The notes: generated by a model not told the origin, from the letters alone. Shown: positions 8,530-17,014, counted from the first letter of the stretch. The stretch: DNA of 64,000 nt from Phycisphaerales bacterium (GCA_030749435.1 JASMKH010000006.1:21579-85578), one strand, 5' to 3'. Translations and numbers: made by a program.

Positions 8530-9630
8530 GTGCCCGCTGACATTCCGCTGAGTAATCCCCTGACGACTCCGGATGATCGCCGCATGGTCGACGAGCTCCT
8601 CAGATCGACCGGACTGAGTGGGACCGCCCACCGCGATGCGTTGGAGTCGGCGCTCGCTCAGGCAACTGCGAGATACCACGCCGTGTCGCTTGCCTCGTCG
8701 GAGCAGGCACTTTCCCTCCTGCTTCACGCCGTTGGCGTCACGCAGGATCGGGAGGTCGTCGTTCCTGCACTCGGAGATACAGCCATCCTTCGAGCGATTC
8801 GCCGGGTCGGCGGCATTCCGAAGTTCGCCGACTGCGACCCCGGAACACTTGTACCGACGGCAGCATCGGTCGAGCAGTGCATCACCGACGAGACGGCCGC
8901 CGTGGCGGCCTCCCATGGTGACGGCTGGGGAACAGGCCTTCCCGCCGTTGCGGCAATCTGCGCCCGCAATGAGGTCCCACTGGTGGAATTGGTCGGTACC
9001 CGGGTTGGAAGCAGTTGCGGCGCGGCGCCTGCCGGTTCGCTCGGACGCGCCGCGTACATCGATCTGTCGCAGCGAGGCATCATCTCGACCGGAGAGGGCG
9101 GAGCCATCGTGACCGATGATGAACATCTCGCCGCCGCGTGCCGCCCTGCCCCCTACCACAGCTCCCTCTGCCCGTTTCGGGCCGATGCGCTCTCGGAACT
9201 CAATGCGGCCGTCGGGCTCGCGCAGCTTCGAAGGCTCTCGACCACCATCGAAGTCTGCACGGACGCCGCCGAGACCTACACCATCGCGCTCTCTCGCATG
9301 CCGGAACTCCTGCTCCCTGCGACGACGCCCGACGCGGTGTCGTGCTGGTCTCGATATGTGATCCGCCTGGACGAGACGTTTTCAGCCGACGACCGCGACG
9401 AAATCATCAGAGGCATGGAGCGACACGAGATACAGGCCGCCGCCGGGCTCTCGCACCTGCCGGCTGAGTGGGATTCCTCACTTGCGTCCACCTGCCCCGT
9501 CGCAGCTGCGACTGCTTCCCGCACCATCGCGCTTCCGATTCACCCCGCGTTGACGCGGAGGGATGTCGAACTGATCTGTCAGACGCTGCAACTCATGGTG
9601 CAGCGGGCGACCCTCCGCCGATCCGCCTGA
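8530..9630 (+). CDS. DegT/DnrJ/EryC1-family protein lacking the PLP lysine (probable pseudoenzyme)
   Basis: The family transfers amino groups to nucleotide-sugars with pyridoxal phosphate (PLP). The 366-residue protein keeps the overall shape: an N-terminal PLSNPLTTPDD segment, a large-domain ALSLLLHAVG helix, EVVVPALGDTAI and the loop STGEGGAIVTDD. Two key sites are changed. In active members a lysine sits four residues before TGEGG (K-N-I-T-TGEGG); here that position is glycine (RGIIS-TGEGG). The cofactor-pairing aspartate of the usual EDAAHA-like motif is replaced (VPLVELVGTRVG). Aminotransferase activity is therefore unlikely; a binding, sensory or structural role is more plausible. The start is GTG with a GGAGA-like site. 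It is convergent with the regulator gene at 9652. Confidence 0.75.
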   Translation: MPADIPLSNPLTTPDDRRMVDELLRSTGLSGTAHRDALESALAQATARYHAVSLASSEQALSLLLHAVGVTQDREVVVPALGDTAILRAIRRVGGIPKFADCDPGTLVPTAASVEQCITDETAAVAASHGDGWGTGLPAVAAICARNEVPLVELVGTRVGSSCGAAPAGSLGRAAYIDLSQRGIISTGEGGAIVTDDEHLAAACRPAPYHSSLCPFRADALSELNAAVGLAQLRRLSTTIEVCTDAAETYTIALSRMPELLLPATTPDAVSCWSRYVIRLDETFSADDRDEIIRGMERHEIQAAAGLSHLPAEWDSSLASTCPVAAATASRTIALPIHPALTRRDVELICQTLQLMVQRATLRRSA

Positions 9631-9651
9631 TTCCCACGCTGGCCTCCGAGG

Positions 9652-10986
9652 TCAGAGCGTTTCGGGCACGATGGCCGCATCCTTCCACCGCCTCAGTTTC
9701 AATCCCAGAGTCCGCACGCCGATGCCCAATGCTGCGGCGCTTCGTCGACGGTGCCCCTTGTGATGTCGGAGCGTCGCCAGAATGGCAGTTCGCTCCAGAT
9801 CAGCCAGCGTCCGCCCACCGTCGCAGATCATTCCCCGCCGGCCTTCGCCGCCGGAGGATGCCTCCACCCAGCCCGCCAGCGTTGAGGGATCAAGTGACCG
9901 CGTCGTGGCGTGCAGCACCAACCGTTCGCACACCAGTTCCAGTTCTCGATCATGCCCCGGCCACTTCGCGGCGACCAACACGCTCAAGAGGTCCTGATCG
10001 AGTTCCGGCCGTGGACGCCCAAGCCTGGCGGCAGACTGGGTGATGTGATGGCAGATGAGATCCGGAAGGTCCTCGGCGCGGTCCTGGAGGGAAGGCATCC
10101 GCACAATGTGCCCGGACACCCGGTCCATCAGGGTCCTGCGCAGCGTGCCTTCCACAAGTGCCTGCAAAGGTGCCTGCCGCAGCGTAATGACCACGCGGGT
10201 CTGCCCCACGCGCGGCACGTCACTTCCCACCGCGGCCCAGTGACCGTCACGGAGCAATTCAACGAGCCGCAACTGCACCTGCTCGCTTGCGTTGTCGATG
10301 CCGTCAAGCAGCAGCGTTCCACCTGCGGCCAGGCCGATGGCCGACGGCCCCGGCTCAGACGCTCCAGGGAAGGCCCCAGCCGCATGCCCGAAGATCCTCA
10401 TGAGCAGCTGAGATGCTGTGCCGCCGCGACAGTCGATCGGAACGAAGGGGCCCTCACGCCGGATGCTGGAGTCATGCAGCCACCGGGCGGCCGCGTCCAG
10501 CGGAGTTCCGCAAGGCCCGTGGATCAGCGTCGGCACGTCGTGCTCGGCCACCTGTCGAAGCCGACTTCGAAAGCCCGACATGGCCTCCCCACCGCCGACC
10601 AACTCATCCTGAGCCCGACACGCAGCCTCTCCGGCTGGCGCCCCGCCCAACTGGCGGACACTCGTCTCGATGGCGGCTCGATGCCGCTGCCGCCCCCAAG
10701 CAACAAGTTGATCCAACAACGTCGGCCCCGCCTCCGATCCGCCAGTCGAACCGAGGTCGTCCATGGAGATCACGGTCGTGGTGGGGCAGACATCCCGTAC
10801 GCGGCCGCTCAAGGACTCGAGCGTCGCATCCGGCTGCGGCATCAGGACCACCACGGCAAACCGACCGCTGGCCACGGCGTCCAGCGCCGCTGAGACCGAG
10901 GACACCGCCTGGATGCCTGCGGGCAACTCAAACTCAGGATCACCGATACACAGGGCCCCCCGCGCCAAGGGCAGTTGTTCCGTCAT
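9652..10986 (-). CDS. Degenerate sigma-54-activator/NtrC-like regulator with Fis-type HTH
   Basis: The 444-residue protein has the architecture of NtrC-type activators: an N-terminal receiver-like segment, a central AAA+ domain at about 120-375, and a C-terminal Fis-type helix-turn-helix (LERTAILATLRHHKGHRRRS, then AALGIGVRTLGLKLRRW). Nearly all functional motifs are altered. Walker A GESGTGKE appears as GPCGTPLD, without the lysine. Walker B GGTLFLDE appears as GGTLLLDG, without the glutamate. The sigma-54-contact loop GAFTGA is GAFPGA, and WPGNVREL is WPGHDREL. The receiver lacks a recognisable phospho-acceptor aspartate. It probably binds DNA but should neither hydrolyse ATP nor activate sigma-54 RNA polymerase. 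It follows the RDD gene by 68 bp. Confidence 0.75.
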   Translation of the reverse strand: MTEQLPLARGALCIGDPEFELPAGIQAVSSVSAALDAVASGRFAVVVLMPQPDATLESLSGRVRDVCPTTTVISMDDLGSTGGSEAGPTLLDQLVAWGRQRHRAAIETSVRQLGGAPAGEAACRAQDELVGGGEAMSGFRSRLRQVAEHDVPTLIHGPCGTPLDAAARWLHDSSIRREGPFVPIDCRGGTASQLLMRIFGHAAGAFPGASEPGPSAIGLAAGGTLLLDGIDNASEQVQLRLVELLRDGHWAAVGSDVPRVGQTRVVITLRQAPLQALVEGTLRRTLMDRVSGHIVRMPSLQDRAEDLPDLICHHITQSAARLGRPRPELDQDLLSVLVAAKWPGHDRELELVCERLVLHATTRSLDPSTLAGWVEASSGGEGRRGMICDGGRTLADLERTAILATLRHHKGHRRRSAAALGIGVRTLGLKLRRWKDAAIVPETL

Positions 10987-11054
10987 GGATCACTCCACCG
11001 CCGGCGAGTCCATTCACCAACGTCAGTGTCATATCGGACGTCCGCGGCCCTCGA

Positions 11055-12473
11055 TCAGACTTTTTTGGGCCCTCCGCCGCACTGCACCACCAGGGTTCCG
11101 GTGGCTGCATCGCCGGGCCCCTGCCCAAGCGGACCGAGCACCACGATGATGGCCAGCGGGGGCACCAGAATGGTGACCCCCTTCAAGAGGTTTCTGGCAG
11201 CAGTTCGCCACCAGACAATGCCGTCTCCGCGGAGCCGAGCGACGCGGAGCCCCATGATCCGCTTCCCGGGCGTGCGGTTCGTGGGCACCTCCCAGATGAT
11301 CCCCCACGCCACGGTTGTCGCAGCGGCGACCAGCAGCACCGGAATGGTCGCGGGAATGGGTCCCGTAAGCACCGCCGAAGCCAGATCGAGCGGAGATGCG
11401 CCCAGGACGATCGGGATGGCCACGACGCCCGGAACGAAGTCGATGAAAAATGCCACCACGCGGCGTGGAAGCGGGGCGACCTGGCATCCCTCCGGAAGCG
11501 AGACGACCTTGCTGCTCCGACCGAAGACGAGCATCAACACGACCACCAGGGCAATGCTGATCGAGACGGCCAGCGACCACAACCGCCCCCCGAGATTCGA
11601 TCGAAGCCTCAGCGGTTCCCACACGCCTGCCTCCCCCGACGCCCGATCGAGCACGCGGACCATCGGAGTCTCGCCGTCCATTCTGAACATATGGAGTCCG
11701 GATTCGGACGCCAACAGGGTCGCGTCATCACCGACATCGTCGAACGACGCCCAGGGCACGACCGCCCCGTCCTGTACCCACGCAAGCATTCGCGTCCCGT
11801 CGTCATGCTGGAGTCCAAGCAGCAGCGAACGCCCCGATCGCACGAGATCATGTGGAGTCCCCTCGATCCCGGCGAGGGCTGTTCTGGACCACTCATCCGG
11901 GCCGACGACGAATCGCCAGAGCGCCGCCTCGCCTTCATCGCTGCGGGTCAGCAGCGTCACATCGTCGGCGGTGGCCACGCCGGCAATGGGCGTGTCCTCG
12001 GTGCGGACCTCTGGCAGCGTGTGCCACGCCCCACGCCGGAGGGCGTGCACCGCCAGGACGTTGCCACCCTGCCGTCGGCTCAACAGCACCGGCCCGGCGG
12101 GGCCTCCCACCAGCAGCTCGACCGCCCCGTCTGCCTCCAGCGGTGGGAGTCGATCGAGTCCCTGTGGGGGCGATGTTCGCCATGACTCCATCTGGGCGTC
12201 CCACCTGGCTCGAAGTGCCAGGAGCGACACAGCGGCTCCCTCCCCCTGCTCGGGAAGCACCCAGACCGAGTCCCCGTGGGCGGCTATCGCACGCGGTTCT
12301 CCGCTCAGCGCCCGCAGCGACACATACTGCCTGCCGTCCGCTTCGGGGCCCTGAAGGCACAGCCGCATCACCGGCGGCGTACCAGCCTCCCAGCAGGTGA
12401 ACCACAACCCGGTCCCCTGGGAGGCCTGCATCGAGGCAGCGGCTGCGGCAGCCAACAGCAGGCCTGCGATCAT
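11055..12473 (-). CDS. RDD-family membrane protein with large N-terminal exported domain
   Basis: I place the start at the ATG of MIAGLLLAAAAAASMQASQ, a signal peptide. That ATG overlaps the stop of the upstream lipoprotein gene (ATGA); the track's longer start runs through that gene. Residues about 20-300 form a beta-rich, propeller-like region with repeated short strands. A membrane segment (LWSLAVSISIALVVVLMLVF) leads into a C-terminal RDD domain with LPRRVVAFFIDFVPGV, a second helix pair and NRTPGKRIMGLRV. RDD domains are three-helix membrane modules, some acting in transport. The function of the fusion is unknown. It is the third gene of the unit beginning at 13793. Confidence 0.75.
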   Translation of the reverse strand: MIAGLLLAAAAAASMQASQGTGLWFTCWEAGTPPVMRLCLQGPEADGRQYVSLRALSGEPRAIAAHGDSVWVLPEQGEGAAVSLLALRARWDAQMESWRTSPPQGLDRLPPLEADGAVELLVGGPAGPVLLSRRQGGNVLAVHALRRGAWHTLPEVRTEDTPIAGVATADDVTLLTRSDEGEAALWRFVVGPDEWSRTALAGIEGTPHDLVRSGRSLLLGLQHDDGTRMLAWVQDGAVVPWASFDDVGDDATLLASESGLHMFRMDGETPMVRVLDRASGEAGVWEPLRLRSNLGGRLWSLAVSISIALVVVLMLVFGRSSKVVSLPEGCQVAPLPRRVVAFFIDFVPGVVAIPIVLGASPLDLASAVLTGPIPATIPVLLVAAATTVAWGIIWEVPTNRTPGKRIMGLRVARLRGDGIVWWRTAARNLLKGVTILVPPLAIIVVLGPLGQGPGDAATGTLVVQCGGGPKKV

Positions 12474-13276
12474 TCGACAACATCCGGTCTGAGATGCGCC
12501 CGCACGCGATCCAGATCGAACCAGATATCGGCGACAGGGCGAATCGCCTCTTCTGAAAACGCCCTCGCCGTCGAAGTGCTGACCTTGATCAGCGCTTCCG
12601 GAACGTGAAGATCGACGACCGATGCCAGCGGCCGCGCTTGGGGCGCATCCTGGACGCGAATCGCGCCGGTGGTCCATCGGTGCTCGCTGGTGAATCGACC
12701 TGTGTCACCCAGATCCACGACGACCTGTTCGACTCGAAGATCGGACGCCCGCAGCGTCGCCACCAGGGTGCCGCCGATCACATCGGCCGTGACTTTCAGG
12801 GAGGTCCCGCTGCGCTCGACGGACGCTGCATCCGGCCAGGGATCCAGCGCCAGGAGCATGCGAAACAGGGAGGGGCTGATCATCAGGCCACCATCGTCGA
12901 TCGATGGTGGCCTGACTCGGAGCACGGATGGCTCGGAGATCATGTCGAACTCCCAGTACCGATCGGGCGTCATCCCCACCCAGAACTTGACGTCACCAAA
13001 CTTGGTGATTCGAAGCGAGGCGTGCTCGTGTCCATCCAGCAGGACCTCCATGTCGCCCTGCTCCTTTCGAGCAGTGCGGTGGCCCTGGGCACCTTCCTCC
13101 CACTCCAGTTGAATCTGCCCCTTGAGCCGAAGCCACTGCAACCCCTCACACCGGATGGCCCATCGCTCAAGCACCGCCGGCGCGCCGCCGTCAATGACGC
13201 TCGACCCTGACGAGCGGTCCGGTCCCGCCACACATCCGGTGAACACTCCCACCACCAGGAGCAGCCACCACCGCAT
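12470..13276 (-). CDS. Lipoprotein of unknown function, LolA/LolB-like size and layout
   Basis: From the ATG at 13276 the product is 268 residues with a lipoprotein signal (MRWWLLLVVGVFTGC, lipobox VFTGC), so it is lipid-anchored in the envelope. The mature part alternates strands (LKGQIQLEWEE, MEVLLDGHEHASLRITKFGD, VKFWVGMTPDRYWEFD), which is reminiscent of the LolA/LolB or DUF4292-like beta shells that carry lipids; this is a resemblance only. The track's upstream start would include the end of the previous gene. It begins one base after that gene's stop and ends in an ATGA overlap with the RDD gene, so the three form one operon. Confidence 0.65.
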   Translation of the reverse strand: MRWWLLLVVGVFTGCVAGPDRSSGSSVIDGGAPAVLERWAIRCEGLQWLRLKGQIQLEWEEGAQGHRTARKEQGDMEVLLDGHEHASLRITKFGDVKFWVGMTPDRYWEFDMISEPSVLRVRPPSIDDGGLMISPSLFRMLLALDPWPDAASVERSGTSLKVTADVIGGTLVATLRASDLRVEQVVVDLGDTGRFTSEHRWTTGAIRVQDAPQARPLASVVDLHVPEALIKVSTSTARAFSEEAIRPVADIWFDLDRVRAHLRPDVVE

Positions 13277-13277
13277 G

Positions 13278-13793
13278 CTACAGCTCCCCTTGAAGCACTT
13301 CGCCCAACTGCTCATGCAGGTCGACGATGTCCTCATCACCCAATTCAGGATCGCACACCACCCACGTCTGCCCCGAGTCACCCCGGCGGCTCAGGTGCCA
13401 CCGAACGCCGTCCGGCGAGGCTTCCCGCCGCTCGAACTTCACCAGCCGCTTGCGGAGCAGCACCAGCGTGATCACGAACCGGAAAGCGACCTTCTTCGGA
13501 TCCTCGGCATCCGCCAACCGGTCCAGCAGATCCAACAGCACTTCGTCATCAACGAAGAGCCGCTTGGCCGCCTTCGGCTCGGGCACCGTCGTTCGCCAGA
13601 AGCTGAAGAGCCCTTCCGGCCGGGCCCCCCTGTCCCAGGCCTCGACCGAGTAGTCCAGCCGCCGGAATCCTTCCTCCGCGGGTCCGTCGCACAGTGCAGC
13701 GACGCACGCCGACCCCGCCTCAAGCACCTCGCCGGTTGCCTCGCAGCGGCCGGTCGACCGTGCTACCTGATATGTGCCATCTGCGCCAGCCAT
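13278..13793 (-). CDS. Conserved hypothetical cytoplasmic protein
   Basis: The longer ORF in the track runs antisense through cdaA. The plausible gene starts at the ATG of MAGADGTYQVARSTGRCEAT and encodes 171 residues. It has two cysteine-containing strands near the N terminus (GRCEATGEVLEAGSACVAAL), then a helical region with LFVDDEVLLDLLDRLADAEDPKK and an arginine-rich strand. No known catalytic motif was recognised. The early layout recalls a small zinc-ribbon-like fold seen in some planctomycete hypothetical proteins, but the ligand set is not clear. It is the first gene of the unit continuing with the lipoprotein and RDD genes, and is divergent from cdaA. Confidence 0.6.
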   Translation of the reverse strand: MAGADGTYQVARSTGRCEATGEVLEAGSACVAALCDGPAEEGFRRLDYSVEAWDRGARPEGLFSFWRTTVPEPKAAKRLFVDDEVLLDLLDRLADAEDPKKVAFRFVITLVLLRKRLVKFERREASPDGVRWHLSRRGDSGQTWVVCDPELGDEDIVDLHEQLGEVLQGEL

Positions 13794-13828
13794 GAATGTC
13801 CGCTTCCCAATGGGAGAAAGATGAGCGA

Positions 13829-13836
13829 AGTATACT
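13829..13836. promoter_or_regulatory. Palindromic AGTATACT, possible shared -10 of divergent promoters
   Basis: The 8-bp palindrome AGTATACT reads as TATACT on both strands. It lies in the 72-bp gap between the hypothetical gene (-, start 13793) and cdaA (+, start 13866), at about 30 bp from each start codon. On the minus strand a weak TTCAAG sits 17 bp upstream as a possible -35 box. On the plus strand no clear -35 is seen. Confidence 0.4.
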
Positions 13837-13865
13837 CGGCACCACCATCCACTTGAATCCCAAGG

Positions 13866-14690
13866 GTGTTCGCCCCCGTGCCATCGGATCTTCTCAGCAT
13901 CGACCTTCTGGAACTGCTCATCGAGTTGGCAGTCATCTGGTTCGTGGTCTACTTCACTGTCCGCTTTCTGCGGGGAACCCGGGGGGCGGGCATCGTCAAG
14001 GGTTTCGCAGTACTGCTGGCGGCCTTTGTCATTCTGCAACTGCTCGGGCTGGGAACAGAGCGGCTGGCGCGACTCAACTTCATCGTCAACTACCTCGTCG
14101 GAATCGTCGCGGTGCTGCTCATCGTGATCTTCCAACCCGAACTTCGACAGGCAACCATGCGGCTCGGGCAAGCAAGGCTGTTGCGACCGGGGCGCCGGGA
14201 AGCGGCCGACTCCAGAGTTGACGCGATCGCCGAGGCGGTCGGATTCCTGAGTCGCAGCCAGTTCGGCGCGATCATCGCCATCGAGCGGAACATTCGGCTG
14301 GGCAGCCTGATCGAAGGCGGTCAGCCGCTGGATGCGCGACTCAATCCAGCACTCCTCGAGTCGATCTTCTGGCCCAACAGCCCGCTGCACGATCTCGGGG
14401 TCGTCATCCGCGGCGAGCGAGTGCTTGCTGCGGGTGTTCAATTCCCGTTGGCCGAGGACGGCGTGCTCCCCGCGAAGTATGGATCGCGGCACCGTGCTGC
14501 GGTCGGACTGTCCGCCGAGTCCGACTGTCTGGTCATCGTCGTGAGCGAGGAGTCCGGCACGGTGAGCATTGCCGATGCGGGGAGTCTGGAGAGCCCGATC
14601 GCCACCGATCGGCTCGCCGAGACACTTCGTCGCCACCTGCACGACTCCCTCGACGAGATCGTCGTGGAATCACAGGGAGACGCGGCATGA
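13866..14690 (+). CDS. cdaA: CdaA-type diadenylate cyclase (DisA_N domain), altered DGA motif
   Basis: CdaA is a membrane enzyme that makes the second messenger cyclic-di-AMP from two ATP. The N-terminal 95 residues contain three hydrophobic segments (LLELLIELAVIWFVVYFTV, FAVLLAAFVILQLLGL, FIVNYLVGIVAVLLIVIF). The DisA_N domain follows with FQPELRQATMRLG, NSPLHDLGVVIRGERVLAAG, SRHRAAVG and VSEESGTVS. The RHR and SEESG motifs are intact. The usual catalytic DGA is DLG here, keeping the aspartate but changing the next two residues. The ORF begins at GTG 13866, and a second GTG at 13878 is also possible. The stop overlaps cdaR (ATGA), the standard cdaA-cdaR pairing. Confidence 0.87.
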   Translation: MFAPVPSDLLSIDLLELLIELAVIWFVVYFTVRFLRGTRGAGIVKGFAVLLAAFVILQLLGLGTERLARLNFIVNYLVGIVAVLLIVIFQPELRQATMRLGQARLLRPGRREAADSRVDAIAEAVGFLSRSQFGAIIAIERNIRLGSLIEGGQPLDARLNPALLESIFWPNSPLHDLGVVIRGERVLAAGVQFPLAEDGVLPAKYGSRHRAAVGLSAESDCLVIVVSEESGTVSIADAGSLESPIATDRLAETLRRHLHDSLDEIVVESQGDAA

Positions 14691-15700
14691 GGTGGCCCCG
14701 TGAGTTCGGAACAATCGTTCTGGTCACCGTCGTCACGCTGTTGATCTGGCTCCTGGCAGCGGCCAAGACACGACAGATCGAAACGCTGGCGGGCCGGCTG
14801 GAGTTCACGGTGGCCAGCGACGCCGCCGGAGATCGATTCCAGGTCTCGCCTGCCCAGATCCCGGTCACAGTCACGCTCGAGGGCCCGGCGATCAGCGTCC
14901 GCGAGGCCCGCAACCTGCTCACCTCGTCCCCGATCCAGATTCCGCTGCCTGCAGAGCATGGCGCTCAGGAGATTTCGCCGCTCATCCGACTGCTCCAGAG
15001 CGCCCAGATGATCGCCGAGACCGGCGTCACGATCGTCGGGGTCGATCCTCCGGCGGCCATCGTGGACATCACCGAGTTCGTGAGTCGCACCGCCGTCACG
15101 CGAGCAGACATTCAGACGGCTTCGACCGTTCAGGACGTGTCGGTGACACCTAAGGAAGTAAGCGTTCGAGCGCCTCGCAACGTCATCCACGATCTGCCCG
15201 AGACCATTGTCGTGGACGCCGTGGTGGATCCCCGGGATGTCGCCAGACTCGAGCCCGGCGTCCTGCATACCGTCGAGTGTGCGCTCATGCTGCCTGAGAT
15301 GCTGCGATTGCCGGCATCCGTCACGATTGATCCGCCCACGGCACTCGTGTCTTTCCAACTCGTCGCACGACAGCGGCGGGCCGTCGTCCCCCGAGTTCGC
15401 ATCCAGATCATCTCGACACCGCAGGACTTCGAGGCCTACGCAATCGAACTCACGCAAGCAATGCTTACCGATGTCACCATCGAAGCGTCCCCCGAGGACA
15501 TCTCAGAAGTACAGGCGGGCCGCGCGCAGGTGATCGGCGTGGTACACCTGTCCACGAATGACAAGGAGCGTGGCATCGAGTCGAAGCCGATCTCGTTCTT
15601 TGCCATCCTCAATGCGGACGGGACCGCAACTCCGATCACCGCCACGGTGAAGGACGATGCCCACCCGGCCGTATCGCTTACGATTACATCTTCGAAGTAG
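14687..15700 (+). CDS. cdaR: CdaR-like protein with YbbR repeats
   Basis: CdaR is an exported regulator that binds and modulates CdaA. The 337-residue protein has one N-terminal membrane anchor (FGTIVLVTVVTLLIWLLAAA) and then a periplasmic chain of beta-rich units. Segments such as VTVTLEGPAISVREARNLL and VSVTPKEVSVRAPRNVIHDL match YbbR repeats, in which a short strand plus a G/A-P turn precedes a helix. The ATG overlaps the cdaA stop, so the two are translated together. The stop codon abuts the tyrS stop on the other strand with no gap, so transcripts converge here without a visible terminator. Confidence 0.8.
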   Translation: MRWPREFGTIVLVTVVTLLIWLLAAAKTRQIETLAGRLEFTVASDAAGDRFQVSPAQIPVTVTLEGPAISVREARNLLTSSPIQIPLPAEHGAQEISPLIRLLQSAQMIAETGVTIVGVDPPAAIVDITEFVSRTAVTRADIQTASTVQDVSVTPKEVSVRAPRNVIHDLPETIVVDAVVDPRDVARLEPGVLHTVECALMLPEMLRLPASVTIDPPTALVSFQLVARQRRAVVPRVRIQIISTPQDFEAYAIELTQAMLTDVTIEASPEDISEVQAGRAQVIGVVHLSTNDKERGIESKPISFFAILNADGTATPITATVKDDAHPAVSLTITSSK

Positions 15701-17014
15701 TCACTGCCAGCGGGTGCAGTGCCATGCCTTCTTGCCCCGCCTGAGCAGAATCGTTCTGCCGTGAAGCAGATCGTCAGCCACCAGCATTCGCGCGGCGGCA
15801 GTGTTGGGGGGAAGTTTCTGGCCGTTGACCGAGATGCTGCCGCTTGAGAGGAATTGTCTGGCCTCACGTTTTGAGGCGGCGAGTCCTGTCTCAGCCAATA
15901 CCTCAACAACCGCAATGCCATCGCCATCGAGTGCTGGTCGGGCGTGCTGGCTGGACGCCACGTCGGCGAAGACCGCCTCGAGCATGGCCTCATCCAGTTC
16001 ACGGATGTCACCGCCGAAGAGGGCCGCCGCAGCTGCTTCCACCCGCTTCACTTCGTCGTTGCCGTGCATCATCGCGGTCACTTGCTGCGCCAGGACACGC
16101 TGCGCCTCACGCTCGTGGGCCGCAGCGGCGTGCCTGCGTTCGAGCGCCTCGATCTCTTCCCTGCCCAGAAACGTAAAGAACCGCAGGAACTTCCCGGCAT
16201 CCTCATCGCTGGCATTGAGCCAGAACTGATAGAAGGCCCAGGGCGAGGTCTGCGGCGCCGTCAGCCAGACGACCCCCGACTCCGTCTTCCCGAACTTCGT
16301 GCCGTCGGCCTTGGTGACCAGCGGCGCGGTGATCCCGAATCCGCGGGCGACACGCTCTGGCTCACGCTGCATGGACCGCCGAATGAGGTCGATGCCCGCC
16401 ACGATGTTCCCGTACTGATCGGACCCCGCCAGTTGCACCGTGCAGTCCTGCGTCCGGCGGAGATGCAGAAAGTCATAGGCCTGCAGGATCATGTAGGAGA
16501 ACTCGGTGTACGAGATCCCCTGCTCGCGGTTGTGCAGCCGCTCACGAACCGAGTCCTTCTGAATCATCACGTTGACCGAGAAGTGCTTTCCGACGTCCCG
16601 CAGTACGTCGATCAATCTCAGATCACAGAGCCAGTCGGCGTTGTTGACAATCGTGGCCGCGTTGGGCGCGCCGCTGTCGAAGTCCAGTACGGCTCCGAAG
16701 ATCTTCCGCTGGGCAGCGACATTGGCTTCCACGACCTCTCTTGTCCTCAGCGACCGCTCCGCCTCCTTCCCGGACGGGTCGCCGATGAGCCCGGTTCCGC
16801 CACCCATCAGCACAATGGGCCGGTGCCCTGCCCGCTGCCAATGGGCGAGCAGCATCATCGGCACGAGATTGCCGATCGTGAGACTCTCCGCCGTAGGATC
16901 GAAACCGCAATAACACGTCCGCATGTCCTCGGCCAGGAAGGCTGGAAGCGCCTCGTCCGCGGTCGTCTGGTGGAGAAGGCCCCGCCATCGCAATTCCTGC
17001 AGCACATCCGTCAT
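15701..17014 (-). CDS. tyrS: Tyrosyl-tRNA synthetase
   Basis: This class I enzyme attaches tyrosine to its tRNA. The HIGH-like motif appears as the FDPTAESLTIGNLVP region. The tyrosine pocket segment is AYDFLHLRRTQDCTVQLAGSD, with QYGNIVAGID after it. The KMSKS equivalent is KFGKT in TKADGTKFGKTESG, typical of bacterial TyrRS. A C-terminal S4 RNA-binding domain is present (SKREARQFLSSGSISVNGQK). The start is the ATG of MTDVLQELRWRG, with AAGGAG ten bases upstream, rather than the track's longer version. The length (437) fits the family. It lies just downstream of the small membrane-protein gene, forming part of a pheS-membrane protein-tyrS run. Confidence 0.96.
   Translation of the reverse strand: MTDVLQELRWRGLLHQTTADEALPAFLAEDMRTCYCGFDPTAESLTIGNLVPMMLLAHWQRAGHRPIVLMGGGTGLIGDPSGKEAERSLRTREVVEANVAAQRKIFGAVLDFDSGAPNAATIVNNADWLCDLRLIDVLRDVGKHFSVNVMIQKDSVRERLHNREQGISYTEFSYMILQAYDFLHLRRTQDCTVQLAGSDQYGNIVAGIDLIRRSMQREPERVARGFGITAPLVTKADGTKFGKTESGVVWLTAPQTSPWAFYQFWLNASDEDAGKFLRFFTFLGREEIEALERRHAAAAHEREAQRVLAQQVTAMMHGNDEVKRVEAAAAALFGGDIRELDEAMLEAVFADVASSQHARPALDGDGIAVVEVLAETGLAASKREARQFLSSGSISVNGQKLPPNTAAARMLVADDLLHGRTILLRRGKKAWHCTRWQ

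Noticed and set aside
10413-12185. 590-aa ORF on the plus strand
   Set aside because: It is antisense to the regulator and RDD genes, is arginine/proline-rich and lacks any domain.
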